This document shows, one piece after another, positions 9,201-17,753 of a DNA stretch of 64,000 nt. The DNA is from Nitrospirota bacterium (GTDB lineage Bacteria > Nitrospirota > Thermodesulfovibrionia > Thermodesulfovibrionales > Dissulfurispiraceae). The DNA lies in NCBI GenBank assembly GCA_023476565.1, contig JAMCVZ010000035.1, positions 19,252-83,251 of the forward strand, in the 5' to 3' direction. A program made the translations under genes and the position numbers. The notes beneath the pieces were generated by a model. The model was given only the letters and a program-made list of their open reading frames with translations, was not told where the DNA came from and searched no databases. Positions within the stretch are counted from its first letter, which is position 1. The number at the start of each line of letters is the position of its first letter.

Positions 9201-10025
9201 TTACTCGATCCATCTCTTCGGCGGCTGCTTAAGGTATCTCTCTGAAAAGAGGCTGTCCTCAATGCCGATATTATAATCGACTTTCGTATAGCTGACCTCT
9301 GTCCTATGCCCGCTCTGAAGGTTTTTCATCGTCCTTTTGGTGACTGTGGGGAACCCCTTTACATCCTTTACCTCATCAGCAGAGAATACTTTGGAAAGCT
9401 CTCCACGTCTGTCATAGTATTCCTCTTTCAGAGGCAGGAAATTGGCCTTATCTATCCAGGAAAGCTTGTAGCTGTAGTCCACGTCCTGCACCTTTGGCGT
9501 GCTTTTTACTACATAACTATCTCTCCCTCCGACTTTCTCCTCTTTCACCAGGGCATGCGTGTCATCCTCAATGTTCCTTCCTGAGACGTCCTCGTAGGTG
9601 AAGTCAGAGCCCACAAAGCTGGAGTATTTATCCCTTGCCGCGATCCTCCTTACCATATTGATTGCAGGAACATAGAGCCATCTGTCGGCATCCTTCCCCG
9701 GGTATTTATAAACCATAAAGGTCATATCCTTTACATCAGCAGGCTGGTAGAAGTAGATGAAATACTTCTGGTTGCCGCCGACTTCACCGAAATTCTTCCT
9801 CAGCATGGTGAGTTCCCTTATCCTTTCCTGGCCTCCCTGACTGATGAGCTTCATCATTACGCGAGCCTTAAAGTCCTTTCCCTGGTAGAGAAAGGCGGCC
9901 TGTGACTTTTTCATCACCTCTGCCGGCGACAGGGCAAAAGCGTCAAAAACACCCATTGTGAGTAAAAGCAAAAGTGTTATCCCCAGCGGCAGGAAACCTT
10001 TTGCTTTGTGCCTTTTTGAGCTCAT
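9201..10025 (-). CDS. Outer-membrane lipoprotein-sorting (LolA-like) periplasmic protein
   Basis: 274 residues with a signal peptide (about 1-31, ending DAFA) and a strong AAGGAGG ribosome site 7 bp before ATG. The mature part fits the LolA/LolB-fold family that accompanies RND transporters: ALSPAEVMKKSQAAFLYQGKDFKARVMMKL, FIYFYQPADVKDMTFMVYKYPG, WLYVPAINMVRRI, VGSDFTYEDVSGR. In that family it is expected to carry a hydrophobic or lipidic ligand across the periplasm. Together with the barrel gene after it and the RND gene before it in the operon, it would make a complete inner membrane-periplasm-outer membrane route. A 185 bp gap separates it from the YeeE gene upstream. Confidence 0.85.
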   Translation of the reverse strand: MSSKRHKAKGFLPLGITLLLLLTMGVFDAFALSPAEVMKKSQAAFLYQGKDFKARVMMKLISQGGQERIRELTMLRKNFGEVGGNQKYFIYFYQPADVKDMTFMVYKYPGKDADRWLYVPAINMVRRIAARDKYSSFVGSDFTYEDVSGRNIEDDTHALVKEEKVGGRDSYVVKSTPKVQDVDYSYKLSWIDKANFLPLKEEYYDRRGELSKVFSADEVKDVKGFPTVTKRTMKNLQSGHRTEVSYTKVDYNIGIEDSLFSERYLKQPPKRWIE

Positions 10026-10210
10026 TTAAAACCTCCTTACCTATATTTTCAGATTTATACTGTTTTATGCAGTTTACTTACTGCACTGATAAACTTCTTG
10101 AAAAACAATCTTCATTTTTCATGTAGCGCCTTCCTGAGTTCCTCTTCGCGCTGCCGTGCATCAATAGTCGTATGGGGAACAGAGAAAGCCGGAGCAAGTC
10201 TCCTTTAGCC

Positions 10211-11602
10211 TTATCCTACGACTCCAATGCTCCTTTCGCTAATCTCCTTCAAGAATATCTCGTCCGTGGACTGGGATATGTACTCTTTCGGAGTGACCTT
10301 TGTTATCCGTGAGCCCTTCTTTATTGCCCATATAAGAAGAAATACCAGGAGTGCAGTATAAGCAAGCGCAAAGCCATACTGTATGTATGGATTGTCCGGT
10401 AAAAGCTCAAGCATGTTCTTCTCCTTCATAAACCCCCGTGAGAAAAAGATTTCGTCGATCTGGTCCTTGTAGAGAGAGTAAGGAAGATATCCGAGCAGAA
10501 ATCCCGGTAACGCAGCGAGGCCGGTAAGATACGACATGCCGAGCCGCGAGTATGTCCTTATCTCGCAGCCGAGCATCATAACGCTCCCGATGCCGAGCAT
10601 AGGACCTCCGACCAGGTGTCCCAGGTGAAAGCCGTATTTGTATCTTCCGGCCTCAACAACTACGGGAACATCCCACCCGAGGACGATCCAGGTGAAGAGT
10701 ATAGTTAAGTTGAACATGAGGATCGCAACAAGGAGTCCGGCAAACGGCATCAATCCCGTAAACATCGTCTGCGTGATCTTCGCAACCTTCATTGCCTCGA
10801 AGTGTTTCGGCTTCATGAGAAGCGATTTGGGCGACATGACGGCGCATTCCGTGCCGAACCCTGACTTGCCGATGCCGATACCGACAAGAAGCCCGACAAG
10901 GCTTTTCAGGCCGATCTCCATCCACGGCAGGCTTCCGATGCTGTTGGGAGATTCCCCTTTCAGGGACGTCCAGAAGGATGACACGATCAGCAGGAGAAAG
11001 AAGGCTGTGAGCGCAAGCCGTACCGGGGCCTTGTAAGGCTTGTATTCAGGGTCATAGCTAAGGGTTTCGGTCAGGTACTCAAGTTCAACGCACTTTTCAA
11101 CGGTTGCCTTCACCTCATGATGCTTCATGAACCCGCCGGCGTTTAATTTTGCCATAAGCATAAATGCAAGATATGCGAAGGGGATGCTTACCACTGCAAC
11201 GATAATAGAGGTCAGGCTCATGGCAGGTATGCCTCCGAGGTAATGCCATGCCGTGCACCCCTGGGCAAGCCTGGTGCCGAAACCGAATATCATGGCCCCA
11301 AAAAAGGCAAGCAGCAAGACACGCGGCGGGTATTTCACCCAACTCTTTCGCTCCTTCTCGATAAGCGTCACAAGGCAGCCCCCGGAGATTATACCTATCA
11401 GTATCCAGTGGATATCTCCGCTATAGGTCCTCGTGATAAAATCCGTCTTTGTGATGTTTTCCTCAAGAGTGCCGAACATCTTTGCGAGTCCCGTTGTTAT
11501 CGGGATGGGCGTTTCGTATTTCAGGAAATAGAGCACCTCCGCAAGCCCGACCAGAAAGCCTCCCCATACGAATGACCATGGCTTTGTAAGTATGTCTCTC
11601 AT
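10211..11602 (-). CDS. YeeE/YedE family sulfur-compound transporter, two-repeat form
   Basis: 463 residues with about ten hydrophobic segments. Two copies of the family motif are visible: IFGFGTRLAQGCTAWHYLGG in the first half and IGSVMMLGCEIRTYSRLGM in the second, plus a third cysteine region KSGFGTECAVMSPKSL. YeeE/YedE proteins move sulfur in the form of thiosulfate or sulfane sulfur using lines of conserved cysteines in the membrane. Its start is 2 bp after the rhodanese stop, so the two are probably cotranslated and the rhodanese may hand sulfur to it or take sulfur from it in the periplasm. The import or export direction cannot be told from sequence. Confidence 0.9.
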   Translation of the reverse strand: MRDILTKPWSFVWGGFLVGLAEVLYFLKYETPIPITTGLAKMFGTLEENITKTDFITRTYSGDIHWILIGIISGGCLVTLIEKERKSWVKYPPRVLLLAFFGAMIFGFGTRLAQGCTAWHYLGGIPAMSLTSIIVAVVSIPFAYLAFMLMAKLNAGGFMKHHEVKATVEKCVELEYLTETLSYDPEYKPYKAPVRLALTAFFLLLIVSSFWTSLKGESPNSIGSLPWMEIGLKSLVGLLVGIGIGKSGFGTECAVMSPKSLLMKPKHFEAMKVAKITQTMFTGLMPFAGLLVAILMFNLTILFTWIVLGWDVPVVVEAGRYKYGFHLGHLVGGPMLGIGSVMMLGCEIRTYSRLGMSYLTGLAALPGFLLGYLPYSLYKDQIDEIFFSRGFMKEKNMLELLPDNPYIQYGFALAYTALLVFLLIWAIKKGSRITKVTPKEYISQSTDEIFLKEISERSIGVVG

Positions 11603-11604
11603 GG

Positions 11605-12105
11605 CTACTTTTCCACAGGATAATTTTTTGTTCCGGCCTTATTTATTACGGCCTTCATCTGCTCTCCGCTGCGGGAGCCTTTTACCCATGCAGCATAACC
11701 GAATGCCAGGGTGTTCGCATCATAGCCAAGCATTCTTAAAGGGACTACCGGAAGGTTTTCAAGCTGTCCCGTAGCACAGACAAGGACTATCTTTTTATCT
11801 TTTGGCAGACTCTTCAGGCTTTCAGGCGTAAGGATTGCGTTATACGGTATGTGTATAGCCCCTGGAATATGTCCTTCCCTGTATGCGTCTGCACCCGGCC
11901 TGACGTCTACGACAAGGAAGTCCGTCTTTTTAGTCTTCAGCCACATATAGAGCTCATCGGCATTCACTTGCCAGTGACCTTCCTCAACAGCCTTGAGCAG
12001 GATATCATTCATCTTTTTTGCGATATTGTCATCTTCTGCAAACACAGGCGACACGGCAAAAAGGGCAACAACAGATATAATCAGGTATGTTTTAATCTTT
12101 TTCAT
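11605..12105 (-). CDS. Periplasmic rhodanese-like sulfurtransferase
   Basis: 166 residues: a signal peptide (KTYLIISVVALFAVSPVFA), a short helical stretch, then one rhodanese domain with FLVVDVRPGADAYREGHIPGAIHIPY and the active-site loop VCATGQ, whose Cys would carry a persulfide. The C-terminal part (FGYAAWVKG) matches the fold end. The family moves sulfane sulfur from donors such as thiosulfate or polysulfide to acceptors. Being exported and adjacent to the YeeE/YedE gene, it probably works at the periplasmic face of that transporter. Confidence 0.92.
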   Translation of the reverse strand: MKKIKTYLIISVVALFAVSPVFAEDDNIAKKMNDILLKAVEEGHWQVNADELYMWLKTKKTDFLVVDVRPGADAYREGHIPGAIHIPYNAILTPESLKSLPKDKKIVLVCATGQLENLPVVPLRMLGYDANTLAFGYAAWVKGSRSGEQMKAVINKAGTKNYPVEK

Positions 12106-12179
12106 TTCTTTCCTCCCCTGGAATTTTTCTGATTTTCATCCGTTGTATTCAGGGTCACGACCCTGATCTTCATTTACTC

Positions 12180-12581
12180 TCAACCTATTCCAAGCCGGAA
12201 ATCCTTGACCTCTTTGACCACGTTTTTAAGCTTTACGCCTGACTTTTCCGCTATGTCCTGCCATCCCTTGCCGGACTTTTTCATGGCTGCGATCTCTTTG
12301 TACGGCTTCCTGGAGAGATTTGACAGGACAAGCACGGTAATTGCCTCTCCGGGGCGGAATTCTTTAAGCAGGCTTTCAATCGCCTCGGGTTTCTGAGATT
12401 CAAAGAAGTATGCTTTGGTCTTCTTCTCAAATACTTTGAGGTTCTTCGATTGCCGTTCGTTGATCTTGCTTATTGTCCGGTCCAGTTCCTCAGGCTCTGA
12501 CAGCCTTCCGGCAAAAGAGGCCAGGGGAAACAGAAAGGTGAAGACAAAAGATATAATCAAAACTTTTCCGGTTACCGTCAT
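12180..12581 (-). CDS. Small secreted protein of unknown function
   Basis: 133 residues with a clear signal peptide (VLIISFVFTFLFPLASFAG). The mature part is charged and helical, containing ESLLKEFRPGEAITVLVLSNLSRKPYKEI and SGKGWQDIAEKSGVKL. No cysteines or known catalytic motif were recognised. It begins 1 bp after the RND transporter stop and so is translationally coupled to it. The phrase GWQDIAEKSGVKL resembles short periplasmic helical repeats found beside RND transporters, but no function is proposed. Confidence 0.75.
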   Translation of the reverse strand: MTVTGKVLIISFVFTFLFPLASFAGRLSEPEELDRTISKINERQSKNLKVFEKKTKAYFFESQKPEAIESLLKEFRPGEAITVLVLSNLSRKPYKEIAAMKKSGKGWQDIAEKSGVKLKNVVKEVKDFRLGIG

Positions 12582-12582
12582 G

Positions 12583-14910
12583 TTACTTTAACCCTCCTTT
12601 AAACAGCCGCCCCTGCATTAACGTTATTAAGGCAGGGAGATAGATGATTGTCATTATTGAGCTGAGCATCATCATGCTCACGATAAACGCCCCCACGGTG
12701 ATATAGGGGGTAAGGGGCGCAAAAAGCATCACCGAAAAGGCAGAGGCAAAAAGCACTGCGTTGCGCATTATCCCCTTGCCCGGCCTGGCGGCAGTCCAGA
12801 GCAAGGCGTCATCCAGAAGAGCGGGAGTAAGGGCCTGCCGGCCCGGCTCCCGGCTTTCTTTCAATCTCTGCCTGAACCTGCTTATGAAATGGATGGAGAA
12901 GTCCACCGCCATGCCAAGGGACAGGCACGAGAGCACGGATATGGGCATGTCGAAATCCTTCCCGATGAAGCCCACAACCCCGTATATGAGCACGATGGTG
13001 AAAAGGAGGGGAATGTATCCGATGACCGCCCAGGTGAAAGAGCGGAAATTGATAATGAGGATTATAAAAACAACAACCAGTGCAAAGACAAAACCCTTTA
13101 CCATATCCCACAAGACCTCGTGGTTCCAGACGAGATTGAAATAGGCAATGCCCGCGGGTTTGAGCTCCAGGGGGATGGGGTTGGCTTTTTTGTATTCATC
13201 TACTGCCTTTATCACACTCTCCATCGCCCGGGCATCCCACGTCTTGAGCTGCACCCATATGTTTGCCTTCTGGAACGGATAATCGACGACGTTGTCGAGG
13301 TCCGAGGGTTTTGCCGACATGCTGAAGAGGAAAAGGTACTGTCCTATCATCTCCTTTGTATCAGGCACTTTGTCGTATTTGGGGTCATTATCGTGGAGTA
13401 CCAGGTTTATCCTCTTCACATAATCGACAACGGAAGTCGTCTTTCCAACCACCGGCAGTTTTTCAAGATGCCGCTGGAGCCCCTCTATATACCGCATCGC
13501 TTCAGGGGTCTTTATAAAATTCTCTTCTTTTGACAGTGCCACGATATAACCGAGCGATGTGCCCCCGAGGGACCGGTTCAATGCCCTGTCCGCAACCCTG
13601 ATGTCACTGCCGTATTTGAACCACTCTAGCATGTTGTTGTTCACGACGGTTTTTGTAATGCCGGCTGCGGCAAGCATACACAGCAGCAATCCGGCTGCAA
13701 CGGTCGCTCTCGGTTTATGTGCGCCGAGGCTGCCGAGTTTTCTCAGGAATAAAGAGGTTTTGCTTGTGCCGGCATCCTCTCTCATTGATGCACGCTGGAG
13801 TTTTTCATCGCTGATAAACGTCAGAAGCGCGGGAATAAGTGTGAAGCTTGTAAGCAGCAGCGCCATTGTGCCGAATGCGATGCCGAAGCCGAAAACCTTT
13901 ACGGGGATTATGTTCGCAAGCATAAGCGATCCGAAACCAACGGCTGTCGTAATATCCGTATAGATGAGGGGCACTCTGACCGCCCTCATGGTTTCGATAA
14001 TCGCGATTTTCTTGTCTTTCTTTTCACGGTATCTGAAATAGAATTCATTGAATATATGGATGCTGTCGGTAGCAATAGCCATCAAAAACACAGGGGCCAT
14101 TGAACTCATAATATGTACGGGGAATCCCATGCCGATAAGCAGGCCCATGCTCCAGACGATTATTGCCATTGCGGGTATCATTATCGATACCGAGAGGAAG
14201 AGACTCCTGAACATGATGTAAGAGACGATGAACATGATCATCCCCGCAATGGGGGAGAATATGCCCATCAACTTGAACATCTCCGCACCGAACGTGTCCC
14301 GCGCCACAGGGTCGCCTGCAATGTAATACTTCTCGTCACCCTTTTCCTTTTTTATTATTTCCCTTATTTTGTCGGCTATTTCCTTGCCGTTTGAGCCCTT
14401 CTCAAGGGGGACATATATCGCAGTGGTTTTTCCGTCTTTCGAGATAATGCGGTTGATGAAAAGCGGATTCTCAAAGAGCATTTCCCGGAGAGTGGCTATC
14501 TCCCCGTCGTTTTTCGGCACTTCTGTCATGAGCGGCGCTACTTTGAGCACGCCGTTTTCCGCAGTAACATTGGTGATGGTCGGGAAACTGTTGACATCCC
14601 GTGCTGCCACGCCTTTGATCCTGAGGATCTCATCAGTTATCCGGTTGACCCTGGCGAGGCTCCCTTTATTGAGGATCCCCTTTTCATTCGCAATTCCCAC
14701 CACGATCATATCTTCGTAAAGGCCGAAGGTCTTATCCACCGAGTCATTCCATACCCTTACATCCGATGTGGCGGGAAGCATATTTTTGGGATTGGTATCC
14801 GTGCGTATCTTGGGGAACTGGCTCATAAACGCGAGGGTAAGGATGACGGTTAATATTATGATGAGCTTTGGGCGCTCTACTGAAAATTCAACAAGAGAAA
14901 ACCTTTTCAT
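12583..14910 (-). CDS. RND superfamily (MMPL-type) exporter
   Basis: 775 residues. The plan is a first transmembrane helix, a large periplasmic loop (about 40-200), a six-helix bundle with the sterol-sensing/RND stretch APVFLMAIATDSIHIFNEF, a second helix with a second periplasmic loop, and a second bundle with CLSLGMAVDFSIHFISRFR. The acidic residues in the fourth helix of each half (ATDS, AVDF) match the proton-relay positions of the family. This single-chain, short-loop type is the one usually paired with LolA-like and DUF1302-like proteins and is thought to move lipids or hydrophobic compounds. It sits 16 bp after the sulfide:quinone oxidoreductase gene. Confidence 0.92.
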   Translation of the reverse strand: MKRFSLVEFSVERPKLIIILTVILTLAFMSQFPKIRTDTNPKNMLPATSDVRVWNDSVDKTFGLYEDMIVVGIANEKGILNKGSLARVNRITDEILRIKGVAARDVNSFPTITNVTAENGVLKVAPLMTEVPKNDGEIATLREMLFENPLFINRIISKDGKTTAIYVPLEKGSNGKEIADKIREIIKKEKGDEKYYIAGDPVARDTFGAEMFKLMGIFSPIAGMIMFIVSYIMFRSLFLSVSIMIPAMAIIVWSMGLLIGMGFPVHIMSSMAPVFLMAIATDSIHIFNEFYFRYREKKDKKIAIIETMRAVRVPLIYTDITTAVGFGSLMLANIIPVKVFGFGIAFGTMALLLTSFTLIPALLTFISDEKLQRASMREDAGTSKTSLFLRKLGSLGAHKPRATVAAGLLLCMLAAAGITKTVVNNNMLEWFKYGSDIRVADRALNRSLGGTSLGYIVALSKEENFIKTPEAMRYIEGLQRHLEKLPVVGKTTSVVDYVKRINLVLHDNDPKYDKVPDTKEMIGQYLFLFSMSAKPSDLDNVVDYPFQKANIWVQLKTWDARAMESVIKAVDEYKKANPIPLELKPAGIAYFNLVWNHEVLWDMVKGFVFALVVVFIILIINFRSFTWAVIGYIPLLFTIVLIYGVVGFIGKDFDMPISVLSCLSLGMAVDFSIHFISRFRQRLKESREPGRQALTPALLDDALLWTAARPGKGIMRNAVLFASAFSVMLFAPLTPYITVGAFIVSMMMLSSIMTIIYLPALITLMQGRLFKGGLK

Positions 14911-14926
14911 TAACTCCTCCGTCTCG

Positions 14927-16114
14927 TTACGGCAAATTGCTTATGCCGTGTTTCATCTTCCATAAGAAATATTTTTCAAAGGACACTTTGAGCCATTTGG
15001 CCCAGATGCCTTTTTTCGTGTAGGACTGCTGCCTCGGCGGGAGCACAGGGGAGGCTTTCATGAGCGCTGCCGAGTTCCCCATATCCATGAGACAGATGAC
15101 TTCCAATTCGCTCTGGGGGGGCGGGGCGCTTCCTTTGATATCCGAGAAAATTGCAGCAGAAGCTGTTTTCGCCATCTTTACGGTCATAAACCCGGTTTTT
15201 GGAACGCCGACCGGTACCGGTGTGGGTTCCGGTGGCGCTATTGCCATTGCAACACCGATCGTAAAGATATTCCGGTATTTTGTATGCCGGTAATTTTTAT
15301 CAACGGGAATGAATCCCCGTGGGTTCCCGAGGGGGGCGACGGCTGGCACGCCTTTGAACGGAGGGGCTATCATGGCAAGTTTGAAGGGTATCTTGGAGCC
15401 GTCTTTGAGCCTGATCTCTTCAGGTGTAACCTCCTCAATGGCCTGGTTTACGATTGTCTTAATCTCCTTGTCGGCGAACTCATCCTCAAAAAATCTCTTC
15501 GAGTTGCCCATGCCGGCGACTCCCATATGCCCGAGATAGGGTTCCGAGGTAAGATAGATTAGAGGCACTTTGTGCCGCAGCTTTCTCCTTTTCAGCTCTG
15601 CATGCATCTCAAATGCAAGCTCATACGAGGGTCCGAAGCAGCTTACCATCTGTGCCGAGCCGATAACTACCGGGCCCGGATTTTCGAGGATATGCTTCCA
15701 TGTCTGCCCTGTCTTTATTGCATGGTCAAGAGTGAAGGTGCAATCAGTATGGCCCTTTTCAGGTCCCAGGCCGGGGATCTCGTCAAATGAAAGATAGGGG
15801 CCGGTTGAAATGACGAGATAATCATAGGATATCTCCGTGCTTGCTGTAGTGACTTTCGATTTGTCGGGATCAACACCTCTTGCTGCCTCACGGATAAAGC
15901 TGATCCCTTCAGGCTTGAGGATTTCATCAACGCCGAGGGTTATATCATCAGGTCTCCTCCACCCCATTATCAGCCATGGAAGTGAAGGCAGATAAGTAAA
16001 CTTGTCGTCATCACTGATAACGGTTACTTCCGCCTCTTTGCCAAGCAGCCTCCGCAGTTCAAGCGCTGCGGTAAGACCTCCGAATGATCCCCCAAGAACT
16101 ACAATCCTCGTCAT
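14927..16114 (-). CDS. sqr: Sulfide:quinone oxidoreductase
   Basis: 395 residues. It has an N-terminal FAD-binding GGSFGGLTAALELRR, a second nucleotide-type motif at YDYLVISTGP, and a C-terminal amphipathic segment (LKVSFEKYFLWKMKHG) like the monotopic membrane anchor of type I SQR. Cysteines at about 125 (HTDCTF), 159 (MVSCFGPSYE) and 341 (EVICLMDMG) coincide with the three cysteines essential in the Acidithiobacillus enzyme. Neighbouring phrases such as TSEPYLGHMGVAGMGNSK and PPEPTPVPVGVPKTGFM are also family-typical. SQR oxidises sulfide to sulfane sulfur or polysulfide and reduces quinone at the periplasmic face. A GGGGGG-type ribosome site precedes the ATG. Its place directly after dsrH-like tusB links sulfide oxidation to persulfide carriers. 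Confidence 0.93.
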   Translation of the reverse strand: MTRIVVLGGSFGGLTAALELRRLLGKEAEVTVISDDDKFTYLPSLPWLIMGWRRPDDITLGVDEILKPEGISFIREAARGVDPDKSKVTTASTEISYDYLVISTGPYLSFDEIPGLGPEKGHTDCTFTLDHAIKTGQTWKHILENPGPVVIGSAQMVSCFGPSYELAFEMHAELKRRKLRHKVPLIYLTSEPYLGHMGVAGMGNSKRFFEDEFADKEIKTIVNQAIEEVTPEEIRLKDGSKIPFKLAMIAPPFKGVPAVAPLGNPRGFIPVDKNYRHTKYRNIFTIGVAMAIAPPEPTPVPVGVPKTGFMTVKMAKTASAAIFSDIKGSAPPPQSELEVICLMDMGNSAALMKASPVLPPRQQSYTKKGIWAKWLKVSFEKYFLWKMKHGISNLP

Positions 16115-16145
16115 AATTATCCCCCCTTGCTTTCAAGCTTCCTTG

Positions 16146-16427
16146 TCAAAACATTCCGATTACCTTATCTCTTTCGGTCATTAAATCAATAAGGCCATCA
16201 TAATTTATACTTTTTATGCGTTGATTAGCGCTGTAGTCCCGAATACCCCTTAACCGAATGTCGTCCTCAAGCACATAAGCTGTTTTATGGAATCCCTCAA
16301 GCCGGTCCTCCTGCGCAAAATAGACTCCATTTTGCACAAGGACAATATCGGCATTCATGCTTCTGGCGATTCTCACACCACGCCTGCCTTCAGATGTATC
16401 CGGAGCACTTCTTACAATTACGAGCAT
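16146..16427 (-). CDS. DsrH/TusB-like sulfur carrier subunit
   Basis: 93 residues, the usual TusB/DsrH size. Typical phrases are MLVIVRSAPDTSEG at the start, DIVLVQNGVYFA, VLEDDIRLRGI, and the close INYDGLIDLMTERDKVIGMF. In Tus/Dsr systems this subunit completes a heterohexamer with TusC/DsrF and TusD/DsrE that relays persulfide sulfur. A GGAGG site lies 6 bp before ATG. It follows the DsrF-like gene by 46 bp and precedes sqr by 31 bp, on the same strand. Confidence 0.88.
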   Translation of the reverse strand: MLVIVRSAPDTSEGRRGVRIARSMNADIVLVQNGVYFAQEDRLEGFHKTAYVLEDDIRLRGIRDYSANQRIKSINYDGLIDLMTERDKVIGMF

Positions 16428-16473
16428 ATTATCCTCCTCTTCTAAACCGTCAAAACCGCCTACGGTTCGGCAA

Positions 16474-16827
16474 TCAGAATATCATTGTTCTATCTGCCCC
16501 TTCGAGCATGGCAGCAATGTCGGATTCATTCACAATTCTTACTCCATCCACAAGCTTCTCTTTTTCAAGAGATTGCTCCAGTAAAGACAGACTATCCACA
16601 AAAACCTCTATCCCCATTTCACGGCAATTATTTAACGTTGCTTCGAGATTGGTGAATCCGGTGCCTTCGTCGTTCTGCCCTTTCCTTGCAAGCAGCACTC
16701 CCCCATCGACCATTATGAGCGCGACTTTCAAATTGCCCGACACTCCGCCGAGTGCGTGTCTTAAAGCCTCAGCCGCATTAGTATCGCCATACGGCGGCTT
16801 CCTGAGTATCATCGCTACTTTTTCCAT
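16474..16827 (-). CDS. DsrF/TusC-like sulfur carrier subunit
   Basis: 117 residues with the TusC/DsrF layout: start MEKVAMILRKPPYGDTNAAEALRHALG, central VALIMVDGGVLLARKGQ, and end ESDIAAMLEGADRTMIF. Members form the non-catalytic or structural partner of the TusD/DsrE cysteine carrier. The start is 9 bp after the TAG that ends the extended DsrE frame and is preceded by GGGAGGGG, consistent with the DsrE gene running through its UGA to that TAG. The gene order DsrE-DsrF-DsrH matches the classical tus/dsr order. Confidence 0.87.
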   Translation of the reverse strand: MEKVAMILRKPPYGDTNAAEALRHALGGVSGNLKVALIMVDGGVLLARKGQNDEGTGFTNLEATLNNCREMGIEVFVDSLSLLEQSLEKEKLVDGVRIVNESDIAAMLEGADRTMIF

Positions 16828-16836
16828 ATCCCCTCC

Positions 16837-17193
16837 CTATGCCCCGATATTGAGCCAGACATCACTTTCTCCCATAGTCTTGAAGAGACTCTTGAGAGAG
16901 CCCATTTCTGTTCCATCGATAAAGTCCTCTTTTGCCGCACGGCGAAAGTTCATGCAACCGCCTCAAAGATAGACTCTAATGCCTTTCCGGAGCAGCGAGG
17001 AGAATTCCTCTTCGGCATTCGTTATGCCTTTTGCCCTCTGCTTTTGTAAAAAGCAGTAAATTCCATCAGCCGATGCGATGAGATTGACCGTGTGTCCCTT
17101 GTTCAATGCGGACTCTGCAATGCGGACAGTTGTCAACGTGTTCTCATGAGAATAGGGAGATGTTGATAAAAATAAGGTAATCGCCTTTGCCAT
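16837..17193 (-). CDS. DsrE/TusD-like sulfur carrier, probable selenoprotein with in-frame UGA at codon 77
   Basis: The frame starts at ATG 17193 (AAGGAGGG upstream), reads 76 codons, meets TGA at 16963-16965, then continues 41 sense codons to TAG at 16837. The two parts together give 118 residues, a normal DsrE/TusD length. The TGA follows GIRVYL and is followed by GGCMNF, giving UxxC. This is the position of the active Cys of TusD (Cys78 in E. coli), which holds the persulfide. The downstream part (DFIDGTEMGSLKSLFKTMGESDVWL) still reads as DsrE. A hairpin suited to a bacterial SECIS lies at 16929-16948. DsrE-like proteins are a family in which selenocysteine has been reported. The alternative is a nonsense mutation. 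SelA/SelB/SelC are not in this window. Confidence 0.78.
16929..16948 (-). promoter_or_regulatory. SECIS-like hairpin downstream of the DsrE UGA
   Basis: Reading the coding strand, nucleotides 15-34 after the UGA form CTTTCGCC-GTGC-GGCAAAAG. That is seven Watson-Crick pairs with one C/A mismatch and a GUGC loop. The apical loop begins with G, 23 nt after the UGA, within the spacing range described for bacterial SECIS elements (at least one G in the first two loop bases, roughly 16-37 nt from the UGA). Confidence 0.6.
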
Positions 17194-17266
17194 GTTACCC
17201 TCCTTTTTGGTTTAATTTGAGTAATTATTAACACGAGTTACGCACTGTATGCGGTACATGAGTAAG

Positions 17267-17346
17267 GGGACTGTCCCTATTTACCAACAGCAGGTGGTTT
17301 ACCACGGACGAAGCAGCAGCGGAGTCGTAGAATAGGGACTGTCCCC
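17267..17346. repeat. MITE-like palindromic element, copy 1
   Basis: About 80 bp beginning GGGGACTGTCCCTATT and ending AATAGGGACTGTCCCC. The core contains TTACCAACAG, AGGTGGTTTACCACGGACGAAGC and GGAGTCGTAG, allowing an extended hairpin (GTGGTTTACCAC is a near palindrome). It lies between the ArsR gene and the DsrE operon. No transposase is encoded. The terminal palindrome resembles REP-type sequences mobilised in trans by REP-associated tyrosine transposases, which is inference. Confidence 0.85.
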
Positions 17347-17395
17347 GGAGCACCCGAGTGATATGCGTAAGTCGTGATAATAATTCCTGTCTTCA

Positions 17396-17737
17396 TCAGC
17401 GTATCCTTTCTCCCGTGCAAGTCTCTTTCCTGGTTACCGGACAGCATGCAGGCGCCGGCAAGTCATATTCATACTCTCTCTTTAATAACTCAAGTATATC
17501 CGGGATCATTGGATCTTTAAGAAAATAGCATCTTAGCCTTCCGTCAACAAAATATTCAATTAACCCATGTCTTCTGAGAATTGATAAATGCTGGGATACA
17601 TTGGACTGGCTTATCTCAAGGAATTCCTCGAAATCACTCACACATCTTATGCCCTTGGTAAGCTCGTCCAGTATCTTCATCCTGACAGGATGAGCAATAA
17701 CTTTTAGCAGCTCCAATTTCCCCACCCCAAAAAACAT
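17396..17737 (-). CDS. ArsR-family transcriptional regulator, candidate sulfur sensor
   Basis: 113 residues from ATG 17737, chosen because GGGAGAGG sits directly before it; a longer frame from 17761 lacks a ribosome site and would start almost at the predicted transcription start. The winged helix is typical: VIAHPVRMKILDEL, then ISQSNVSQHLSILRRHGLIEYFVDGRLRCYFL. Cysteines occur at about 32 (GIRCVSDF), 72 (LRCYF) and in a C-terminal CCP...C cluster. ArsR relatives such as BigR/SqrR sense persulfides through a cysteine pair and repress sulfide-oxidation genes. Whether these cysteines play that role is inference. The gene is codirectional with and just upstream of the DsrE-DsrF-DsrH-SQR operon. 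Confidence 0.88.
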   Translation of the reverse strand: MFFGVGKLELLKVIAHPVRMKILDELTKGIRCVSDFEEFLEISQSNVSQHLSILRRHGLIEYFVDGRLRCYFLKDPMIPDILELLKREYEYDLPAPACCPVTRKETCTGERIR

Positions 17738-17753
17738 CCTCTCTCCCTTGGAT

